64,000 nt of DNA. It comes from Limnoperna fortunei (lineage: Eukaryota; Mollusca; Bivalvia; Mytilida; Modiolidae). Position numbers and translations under genes: made by a program. Positions 50,401 through 62,400 of this stretch are shown here, piece after piece. The notes below the pieces were generated by a model. The model was not told where the DNA came from, did no database searches, and saw nothing but the letters and a program-made list of their open reading frames with translations. The first letter of the stretch is position 1; the number at the start of each line of letters is the position of its first letter. Location of the stretch: positions 59,400,648-59,464,647 of the forward strand of contig OX104115.1 of NCBI GenBank assembly GCA_944474755.1, written 5' to 3'.

Positions 50401-53400
50401 ACATCAGTGTTGCTGAGAAACAATGAACACAAACAAGGAAATGTTTCTCAGCAACACTGATGTTCCACTTGGTGCATAATGGTAAAAAAATCTATTGTTT
50501 GTTGATTGACACTTGTAACAAATACTTAAACAATCTTTTCGAATGTTTCTCTGTTAAGGAACCCCTTGTACACTTTACGATTTCAACGAAAAAATGACTG
50601 CGATATACATTTTTTGACTGTCACAGTAAAAATTATTTTTTACTACGTTTGCAGTCTTTATCAGACATTTGCAGTCAATCTCAGTCAGCGACAGACGGAC
50701 TGCAACTGTTATTTTTATAGCCAGTAGTGTATGTTCAATATGGATTTTTATCCTGCACTCGTCCCATTATAAACATTGTGAGGTGTATCCTGAGTGTCTT
50801 AAATGTCATGTCACAAATGACTTTTGTCGAGTGAAATTAACAATGTACGATTTGGTTTCAAATACCTTGTATAGTAGGAATCTACTTTGTTAATGGCATT
50901 TAATGGCGATTTATGACATTTGGCGACTTCCGTGAATGCAGAATACAGTTGTAACTTCGTTGAATCGATTTCATCACTTTCTAAGGTAATATATTCACAG
51001 CTGCAAGTCATAATACGTGTCCAAATTTTTAAGTTGTTTGAAAATTAATACAAAATCAAAAATAAAATAACATGCAGCTAAACAACACATTATATCAGTG
51101 TATTGACTTTACATAAAAGCAATATAAAGACTAAACAGAGCATATGGTTTCCCCGTTTCTAAGACATCCTTGTAATATAAATTTCACAACTTTTTACTTT
51201 TCAGCCACATGTGAACTTGACATAGTTATTCTGAGTCCTGATGATGTAGGATCCAGAGCAGTTTGCGGTCAACCTGTCAGCACAATCATGAATGCAAACA
51301 TACCAATAATAGAAAGTGAAAGTACAATAACTAGTGATAGATGTGCCAGGTTTAATGAACACAGTACTGTTATTTAGATTGTTGCATTTGTTGTTAATTA
51401 AAGTTCTATTAGTTCCTTTGTATTTAAAAATGCAGACGTGTGTAGCTACAGCCACAGTTAAAATGACACAACCTCATCCCCCTTTTAGGGAGACATTTTT
51501 AAAATATTAATGTGCGTGTTGGTGTACAATGCCCATTTTTTGTGACATATGTAATATGGTCAGTTGTAGTAGACAAAAATTGACGATCACAACTCTTGTT
51601 AATTATTATTTTTAATTTTTGTAACACCAGTTGAAAAATATTTTAATTTTATTAAAATGTCCGGAATTAAACAACAAAATCTCTATTTGGAAATTGTAGG
51701 TACATGTATCCACACATTACGATTACAACGAAAAAAATGACTGCAATATACATTTTGTGACTGTCACATCCACAATTATTGTCTGCCACAACGTTTGACA
51801 ATGTTAAAGACAATAATAAATGCTTATACATTATTATGTTATGTAAGAAAACAGTTCTTTATTTGAAATCCACTTTTTGCAGAAGGTCCTCCGCGCTCAC
51901 AAACTCCTTTGCCAACACCAGCTGCTGCACACAAGAAATGTGATCTACCTAATATAAATGGGGTACCAGAATGTAGACAATCTGATGTCAGGTTTGTATA
52001 AGCACTCCAGTCTTATATCTGAAAAAAAAGCATTTATGAGAACATGGCATGCCATAGTTGTATAAAACATTCGGTAGAAGATGATCTACAAAGAAGTTGT
52101 ATAAAACATTTGGGGAGAGCATGATCTACTGGTAAGTTGTATAAACATATTGGGAGAACATGATCTACCAAGAAGATATTTATAACCTTTCGGAGGACAT
52201 GATCTACCAAGAAGTTGTAGAAAACATTAGAGTCAACATGATGTTACAAATTAATAAAATATACAAATATGTTTATGGGTTTACATATATTGCAATTCTT
52301 AAACAATCTCATCTCTGTCTATAAAGTTATACTGTGCAGGCATTTATATTTTCTAGCCACGTTTCATCAAACAAAGGCATGTCTGGTATGTTAAAATTTA
52401 TTTTGAAATATTTGATTGCTTTTGTTTTCAACAAGAGTGTTGAACTGAAAGTCCTAGAAGTACACGTATCACCTGCTTAGTCTTAACATATAAAATAATG
52501 AAATAGCATATTTAATGCCACAAAACTAAGTAAATGTTTAATTCTATGGCATTTTTTCCAGGGATATATTTATAAGAACACCGCTGAATTAGAATGTTGT
52601 GGTAATACAAGCTCTGCAACATCTTAATTATTTGGCATTCCTTTATTGTTTTTTTTTTGTATCAACGCCTTGATTAGATAAGACATATTTAAAAAAAATT
52701 CATATTTTATTACTTTTATTAGCAATTTCAGAATCTATTTATTGACATTGCTGTCTACTATTCTTCAGATCATTACTAGACAAGAAACATCCTGGAATTG
52801 TTAGTGGGTCTCTGCTAGGCAGTAATGAGGTATGTGGAATTTTTCTGCCAGACGGTAAGAGATGGTTTAGAAAACATTTGTGTCAGCGAAAGATGGTTTT
52901 TTTGGTATATTAAATCACATACGTATTCCTAACAAACGAAGGAAATACAATTCAAATAAAAAATGTTTGTAGTGTTACATTTTTAGCTGTTTTGGGGTTT
53001 ATAATAACAAAATCAGTCAAGATGTCGATAATGTTGTGTTTTAACGGAAATTGGACCGGAATTTAGGTAAATAAGAGGTCTTCAATCCAGAAATATTTAA
53101 AGTTTAATTTATATCATAAATCTAGCGGGCTGCTGACTACAAATAACATTGTAAGCAATCAATATTAAAAATCTGATTTGCATTTCGTATTTTGACAGAA
53201 ACAACCTAATGGTGTTATCATCACATCTAGGCACAACCTAATGTTGTTATCATCACATCTTGACACAACCTAATGTTGCTATCATCACATTTAAAAATCC
53301 TAATGTTGCTATCATAACATCTTGAAACAACCCAATGTTGCATCATCACATCTTGACACAACCTTATGTTGTTATCATCACATCTTAACACAACCTAATG

Positions 53401-56400
53401 GTGTATTATCACATCTAGATACAACCTGAAGTTGTTATCAATACATCTTGACACAACCGGTCAGTGGAAGATGTTACTTTTTATTTGTTATTTTAAATCA
53501 CACGTATCCCTTATAAACAAAGAACATACAATTCCAATACAAAATCAATAAAAACTGTTTTTGGCGTTTAATTAAACAAAATAACTCAAACTGTTAAAAA
53601 ACTAATAAAAGTTAAAACCAAATTATTGCAATTGTATTTCAATAGATTGGATGTTTAAACAAATCATGTTGATAATGTTGTATTTTGAAAGAAATTTGAC
53701 CGACACTTGTGATAAAATACCAGGTCTTCAATCCCCAAATATTCAAAGTTTACTTTATATCATAATTCTAGCCCCGGGATACAAATAACATTGTACGCAA
53801 ATATTATTAATAATATAATTTCCTAATGTCGCATTTTGACAGAAACGTCCATTTTTATCATCATATCTTCACAGAACCTCTAGTTGCTATCTTGACACAA
53901 CCTAATGTTGTTATTATCACTTCTGAACACAACCTAATGTTGTTATCATCACGACTGAACACAACATAATGTTATTATAAGAGTGTTTTTCCATCATCAT
54001 ATCTTGACAGAAGATTGCGTTGCAAACATCATATCATGATTTACAACTTTTTTTCGCTCACAACATGTCTTGTAGGAAGGTTCTGTTGATAACATCGTAT
54101 ATCATGATGGATAATTTTGAGCTTTAACAAAAATATACATATCTGGTAAAGCATAGTTTTGTTTCTAATTAAATAGAGAATGTGTAAAACCATTCAGCAA
54201 ACTCACCACCGAAGACTGTAAAGAGTAAACAACTCTAAAGACCACTTATGGCACTTAACTAAATGACACAAAACAATGAAAACAATTACCAGTATTAAAG
54301 CAACTGAATGTCCGACGGAACTTAATATCAATAGTTGCTGTAGTTTTGGTTATTGGTTTTGGAGTTGCCAAACTCGAACACATGACAAACGAATCCACTG
54401 GAGCTCATTCCATTCAAAGAACTAGTATTTAAGACTATTACAAAGGCAAAGGGTTTATTATTTGATTTCTCGTTTCGTTCAATTTAGAATCCTTTGAGCA
54501 CAATGTACCAACTAATTTTTTTAACACTTGGGCATATATGTTTGAACTATCTTTTTGTCAGATCATTCTGGTCAGCTAAAACGTTACAAAATGTTAAGTT
54601 CTTGAAAAAAAAACATGTTTCAATGCAAATAACACAAAGCAGCGAATAAGTAACTATGTAACATTAGTTTCAGGAAATTCCCTTTTGTTGTTTGAAATGC
54701 TAAACAGAATCAAGATAAACAGAATTATAAAAGTCATCCAAATATTTCAAACAGTTAAGACACCCCGTTTTGTTTACGAAATCAAATAAAAACACACAAG
54801 AAAACTAAAATATACAATTTCTTAACTTTAACTTCATTCAGGTCATTGATCAATCTACTTTTCAAGAAACACCAGCAGTCAGATGACGGACACCAAACGA
54901 TCAAAAACGCTCATTAGGCCAGGCGCTTAAACTGAAATGGAGAAGTAGTAAATCAGATAATTCCCTCGTGAACCTCAGATTGTGTACTACTAACAAGTGT
55001 TATGATATATTTGCTGCCCAAAGCCCTAAAAATATTTATATTATGACTTTTAGTTGTTTCAGTTGTTAAGATCTGCACCTTCTGAAAAAACCTTAAACTG
55101 AAATCATTCTGGTAAATGTAAAGCATTTATTATGCATGCATAATTTTACAGGCATTAATCATAAAACAAATTCTTCCATAAAATTCATTGAGAGAACATG
55201 TGTTCTTACAACCATCAACGAGAATAGTATTATACACATAATTGAATTACTACATCAGAATGAAAACATCAAAGAACAAACTTGGAATACTTATCACAAT
55301 TTCATGATGTGTGAATAAAGCCCCTGTCTCATAGCACTGTCACATTCAGTGAATACATTTTCTAACGACTTTTGGATAAAAATGAAAAAGGTTTATTTGT
55401 AAAACATGGCTGAATATCTAGCTGTGTAACACTGATAAAAAATTAATGATCCAAATGTTGAAAAAGGAACTGAAAAATCTAATGTTGCATGAGAAACTAC
55501 GAATGCTAAATGACAAATTGAATGGCTAATGTTGAACTGAAAAAATATTTGTTATGTATTTCAATGTATGATGTTAAACGTTAAATAAGTAACGATCTTG
55601 ATCCGCGTAAAATTAATCTTATATTAAAAATAAAAAACAAGTGAAATAAATCGTTTACTGAAGTAGTTATTCACATTTTTAAACGACGTAACACAGTCTG
55701 TGTCTGTTTAAAAAGCGGCTTGTAAATGATTGAAAAAAATCCAAACCAGATTAAAGAAGAATAACCTGTTTTCAAATTTTAAACATTCTTCGTAATTTCA
55801 TTAAAACAACATTTGTTGGTTTAAAGATTTACACTTTAAAAATTGTAATTACATTGTGAAATTATTTAAATTATTTAATGTTATGGGGGTAAATAAATAT
55901 AAGTCATGTGAAGTAAACAGTAAAGTTGTTTAACCTTAGTTGCTCCTATTGCAGAAACAAATTTTAGTATAAGCTTGCAGATTAAATAAAAACTACTAAG
56001 TTTGAAATTTAAACCTTTTAAATATCAAACTTACAACAGCAGGTATTATTTTTGGATCCTGATCGTACTGTTATGTATCATCTTATTAATTCAAACCTAA
56101 TGATAGTATAAGAATAAAGATTTTTTAAGTAGTTTCAAAACAAACCTTATTGAATTGATAAAAAGCATATAAAAGAGCTTTTAATAGCACCAACCAATAT
56201 TCTGAACATATCCATTTAAAACCCACAGCACTAGTAATGATTTTGCTAAAGATAGTTTTCGCAGAAGCATAAATTTGTGAAAAGTTAAGGAAAAGTCATT
56301 TGATCTAATACACTGTTCTGCCTGCATCTCTGCCACCAACATCTTTTTTCTTATTGCCACCATCAGTTCATCTCCATTGCCACCACCTTTTATCTGCTCC

Positions 56401-59400
56401 ATTTACTGTAATATCACCACCACTCTGTTCTGTCGCAAAATCTCTTTCATCCTAATTGTCATCACTCTTTTCTATCTTATTTCCACTCATCTATTCTGCC
56501 TAATTGCCGGCAGTTTTTTCCGCCTTGTTACCACCACTCTGTTCTACCTCATTTTATCCACTTAATCCTGCATTATTACAACTAACTGTTCTGCCTCATT
56601 GACGTCAATTAAGTCATCTTCATTGCGCCACCCTGTTCTGCCTCATTACCGCCACTTTGTTCTGCCTCATTGCCAACAATCTCTTCATCCTCATAGTCAC
56701 TACTCTGTTTTGACTCTTTTCCACAACACTATTCTGCTTTTGAACCCCCAATCTGTTCTGCCTCATTTGCCACCATCCTCTATGTCATCGCTCTGCTCTG
56801 CCTCATTACCAACAATCTGGTCTGTATACCTCGCAGCAAGCAGTTCAGCTTCATTGGCATCATTCATACATTCATTGTCTAAAAATGCAATGAAATCAAA
56901 ATATAAAAAATCATTTGTATGTTTGATACAAATTTTAGTCCCAATTACATTTACAATGTCCACCAGAATACAACATAAGAAATTAACTTTAATAATTTGT
57001 TTTGAAATTTTAGAAAATAAAAAATTGTATGATATACATCTGATTAAACAACTAGGAGTTTAATCGAACATGAGGAATCTTAAAGTAGAGTTGTTTGTCA
57101 TAAATAATACCCCCTCCCACTCCAGTTTTGTATATGTTCAAACAGAAATTCCCGACAGCAAGCACATCTGCAAAATAAGTGGCCTGATACTGCATGAAGT
57201 GTCTTTGAGACTTACTTGAAATGAGTAATACAGTATAAGTTGCGGACAATGCTAGTTTAAACATTAGGACCGACAAACTGAAACTTGTATCTATAGCTTA
57301 AAAACTGGATGAGAATCCCGTGGTGAATACAAGATAAGTTTTAGATAATGTTTTTATGAACTGACGGACAAACTGAATCTCGTATCTTTACCTAAAAAGA
57401 TAACTACTCACTGATTGTTCTACCACATCCAAATCGAAAAAAAGTCCAAATTATGATTTTGCACATGGCAGATGACTATTCAATTTTCTTATACGTCTTT
57501 CAATAATAAGGGAATAAATGAGACAAAATAGTTGGGTAGCCGATTCATACCAACAAGGTCTTCTATGTTGCTTGTACATAGCATTCAACTCGTATTGTAC
57601 TAATAGATGTCCTAAAATGGTTGTATTAATCTGTGAAGAGTTAGTCGACAGACCGGCTGGTGGTCCTAAATCGATAAATAAGACAAGACTTTAATGCAAT
57701 ACTGAACTTAATGGAAAACAACTTGCGAATGCCCATAAATGTATTTCTGTTTTCAACCGCTATTGTGTGTGCCCTGAATATCTGTCGTATAATAACAGGA
57801 GTTACATTATCACTAGGATTATAATATTTCTGCGAAGATGTGACATACGTTTTACATAAACTGTCAAATATTTTTATAAACTTCGACATTACCATTCTAT
57901 TGGATAAGAGTTCTAAATCTATGAACAAGTCACTGTTTGCTATAAGCGTTAACAATGTTCTGTATCGGAACTCTAGACAATTATTTTCGACTCCAATCCC
58001 CAGTACACCTCCACTTCTCTGAAGACAGTTTCCATCTCTAAAAATTTACTAGAATATTTGTAGACCATTCGTTGGTCAATTTTTCAACAAGCAAAATGCT
58101 AGTTGCAACTGCATTACCTGTCAACTTATGTTGAACCATGCTTATGTCTGGATTTAATGTTAAATAACATTTTTTTTCACATTCATTCGCCAAGTCTCAT
58201 GCATAATTTTCAAATTCCTCATATTTATGTATGAATCGCTTTTAGTCTTTTCAGTTTATCCTCAAATAAAGACTCTCTATCAGCAGAATATGCTGTACTA
58301 AAGACTTCTTCATTTGATTTTTACAGGGTTTTATATGCATTCATAACAAACAAAACAAATTTCTTTGCGCGTCTTCTAACTTCAAGTTGTCATGATAACA
58401 TCATCGCCTACAATTTCCTTATTTAATGATCTGTTTAGCACTCCTATATCTGAATCATAGTATCCCTTTTCCATATTTCGGTTCACTTGGACGGTCTTTT
58501 CATTCAATAGATCCACAAACGGACCCTTTGGTTTATCAGGTCCACTACATTCGTCGATGAATATGATGAGTGGACTTGGTAACTTTCCAATCTGTTCTTG
58601 AAGATGTCCTCTGATAACATTTTGGAAATGGTGGACAGCATGATGGTTATGAGCTTTATCGTTTGATATTTTTATACTTTAGCCTCTTACCAAAATTTTT
58701 TACTTCAGTCTGTAGTATGAGTCTATTAGATGTATGGTATTTGTTGAGCTGTAAATATGCAGACTTCATTCATTTCATTCTGATATTTTATTACTTTGTC
58801 TTCAGGCAATAGATCTTTAATCAAGCTAATTGTTTTCTTTTGTATAAATATATTTTTATCAAATTTTCATAACAATAGGTTAAACTAAAGTTATTGCACA
58901 GACTTATAGATTATTTACGTTTTTTAAACCTGCTGCATTTTCTCGTCTCTTGAAGGGCGACAGTACTGAGATGCTATGACGAGAAAATGCATCTAATTAC
59001 AGAAAACGGAAGTAATATGTTTATTGCTGTAATGTAAAATTGTGATGTCATGTTGTTTACTTTACGACATCTTGACAGCGAGGTGAGATGGGCCGATCTC
59101 ACGCTATTAGAGTGAGATGGGATAATACAGTACATAAAGATCAAAGGAAAATACTGCAAAATAGCGATAAACTAAGTATTCTGCAGCTCAGAATGATACG
59201 TTTGTTGTCCCTTTACTGCTTATAATGCAGAAATCGTAAGAGCTAACTGACAATTAATTTACAAATGCAGGAAATGGGTTTTGATAAGCTATCAGATAAT
59301 CAATTATTTCTTAATCCGATATAAAATGAAAAAGTTGATATGGTTAGCCCTATATACATGTATCTAAAAAATCTCCTTTTTAACAGTGTAGTAACTGTCG

Positions 59401-62400
59401 TGACTATTTTATATGGATATTCCAGGAATTTAATCTGTTGATTGGTTTGCCTGTGATGGTTCAGGATAAGCTTTTAGCATGCATGAGAAGATATTAAAAT
59501 GTTTTTGGGTATTAGTACCTAAGTGTGTATTTCATATTGATTTTAAAAATAAGGGGACATTTTACATACCAAATCATCAGTTTAGGGAATCAATGTTGCT
59601 GTGTAATTTTAACGTTAACATGATATAATAAAGCAACCAGAGGAATTTATAGAAAAAAATTGATAAGGAAAGATGATATATCAAAGTTAACCAAATAAAG
59701 TCTGTTCTGGAATCCAGTAACCAAATGAACTAATCAGTTTGTCTGAGTATTATGTTTGTACATTAAACTTTCATGCATGTGTTTTTGTCCTAGTAGGTTT
59801 TGTACTCGGCTGACAATTTATTTGCATGTTTTATGTTAATTCACATTTGCTGATAAAAAGTCGCATAATGTACGATCTGTGGTCAGTTTTATGGTTTTTA
59901 CAGATTTACCACTGGTTATAAGTCATACCAATTTTTTGTAAAACGGTATTTGGTTGTCATGAGTAAAAATAGTTTAGATAGAGTCCAAAAGGCAATATGT
60001 CTTTTCATACTTGTTTGCTTGCTTGAATTAATCTCCAATTTTCTGTTTCTGTCACTTAGGTCAAATGTATAATTTTTACAATATTGATGAAAATAAGTTA
60101 AAATATACAGTACAGCTCGGGTAGATTTTGCAATTACCCCATGTCCATGGTGAGTGAACACTAAGCGAATCAATGCGTCTTGCTTGTCTACATTACTGTT
60201 TTATCATAAACGTTCTATTATATTTCATTATTGAATAATTTAGGTAGTATGTGTGCTACTATTTGTAAAAAATAAGAGGTCAGATAAGAATGGATATTTG
60301 TCGGTCCAAAGCTTGTTTGCCAATATTGATATGCGTAGCATGGGCCGTGGTAAAATTTATCTCCATGTATATTGGTGAAATAAATCTATATTTACAGGCA
60401 TTAGAAAAATATAAGGAACTCACATAAAAAAACGGTTTTATTATTTAAGTAACAATGCATTTCAATGAATGTTGATACTGTTTATTACAATACAACAATA
60501 AACATAAAGTTAGATTATAAAAAATAAACAATTTTAATAGTAAATATACATAAGCAAGTATTTATACACGTAGTATATTTCACTTGTTTGGTCTTTTTTC
60601 TTTCATTCCATATATTGCTTCTGGAATTAGCAACACAAAAAATATATTTATATGTGTTTAACAAGTAAAAGATGAATGTTTCAGAAATCTTTGGATTTTT
60701 TTAGAAATTTAAATTGAGGCATTTTTGAAGCACTTACGCACACAACACTTGTCTTTAATGTTTATTGATCAAGATAAAAAAATATTCGTAGGTTGTTCTT
60801 GTATCTTTCGACAGTTAAATTTACCTTTAAAACTAAAGATAGTAAACAAAAGCATTAGTCACAGAATGATCTAAATATCTTTTAATTTGCATGCAACCGA
60901 ATTAGGAGAGAGCTCCGATTCTGTTGTTACAATTTCACCTGAAATCTGACTAAAATTATAAGAGTGCACAACTAAGCAAGCTAAAGACATGACATCACGA
61001 AACTGAGCAATCAGTATTTAACACTCAAGTTGAGCACTCTCTGGGAAAGTTTCGACTTTATAACCACTATGTTGATACATTATTGCATACTAGTCGCAGA
61101 TATGTACATGTATTTCGATTGTTCTGCCACCAAATAATATGCATTTAATTCATTTTATATATTTTATTTCACTCAAATTCAATAATATAAAACAATAAAA
61201 ACATTAATTTTACAGGATGCTACTCCATATGAGCCGCCAGGAAATGTCCATCCACCGACACCAATAAGAGATGATGACAGACCTTCCTCATTAGATGCTA
61301 GGAAAACAGAAAAACAAGTTCTTTAAATTTACATACTTTACGCAACTGGGAATTTTGTGCATAAAACCAATAGTTAACATTCTGATGGTTATACCCAAAA
61401 TGCATTTTAATTTGACTTCCACGCGCCCCCTCCCCACAAATACATGTGCGCTACAAAGAGGTCCGCCAAACTTCCTTTTACCCGTGTGTATTTATGCAAA
61501 CCCATAAGCACACGCAAATCAGACGTTAATAGGTACACACATTGGTGGAGGATGAAACGAAAACAAAAGATCCTTTTAACATTCTTAGCTACATTTGTAA
61601 GCATTTTACAGACTCCAGAAAAGAATTCATTCAAATATTTGTATGTAAAAAGTTCTAACGTATAAATTTACAATATCACAATAAAAATGGGTTTAGTATG
61701 TTTGCTCAACTCTTATCCTTATTAAGAAGAATTGCCAGGTTTACTGCAAAAGGCTGGTTTTTCACTGGGTACTCCAGCTTCCTTTCCTACCAGACATTGA
61801 ACACCGTGATATAGCTGACATGAAAAGACATTAAACACCATTGAAACAAACATTGCTTAGGATGTATTCTTTTGCTGCACAAAATGATGTCACAAGTTTA
61901 TAGTGTCTTTTGTTTAATAAATCTTGTATTCTGCTTAAAACAGGTTACCCTTAAGTTATCTATTTCTATCAGCTTAAAAATGATACTTAACTTTGCAAAA
62001 AATAAATTGTAAACGACAATTTGTTGTATTTGAAAAATTGTTTTTGTCCTCTGATATGCATTTTTTTATTCGTTTAGAATGCAAAAGTAGAACCAGGAAA
62101 AATGGAAAAAGTTAAAATGGTAATTAGAAATTATTTGTGTATTATTTTTATTATTGTTTAAATAGAACAACTCTTGTAATAAAAAAGATATAAATATTTC
62201 AACGTGTTTGGAGAGAACACTTTCTATACGGGGCAATTGATACGTACTTTTGCAAATTATTTTTATATCACCTTCCTACTTTGAAAAAATAAAACAACTT
62301 CCAAGTGCGTAGTCAGGTTAAATTAGAATTAAATAAATCTAAAAAGTTTCTTCAAAATATAAAGGTAATTCAGTGGTTTTTATAGTCTTTAGAAACTTGA

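Larger units (their letters stand above)
51838..55842. repeat. segmental duplication, copy B (NEK exons 14b-15b)
   Basis: Direct-orientation copy of 45273-48895; see copy A for landmarks. Exons are more alike than the flanks. Minisatellites are expanded and rearranged here. The 60-codon frame at 55136 is in a region that is non-coding in copy A. Confidence 0.93.

Noticed and set aside
56599..57063. 154-codon + strand frame, longest in the window
   Set aside because: Made of a Ser/His/Pro-coding minisatellite; no splice sites or family features.
57052..57276. Small secreted protein on the - strand with a signal-like start ([16 protein letters not shown]) and a gtaagt donor
   Set aside because: The implied intron would be about 50 bases and the product under 60 residues without recognisable features; too weak to call.
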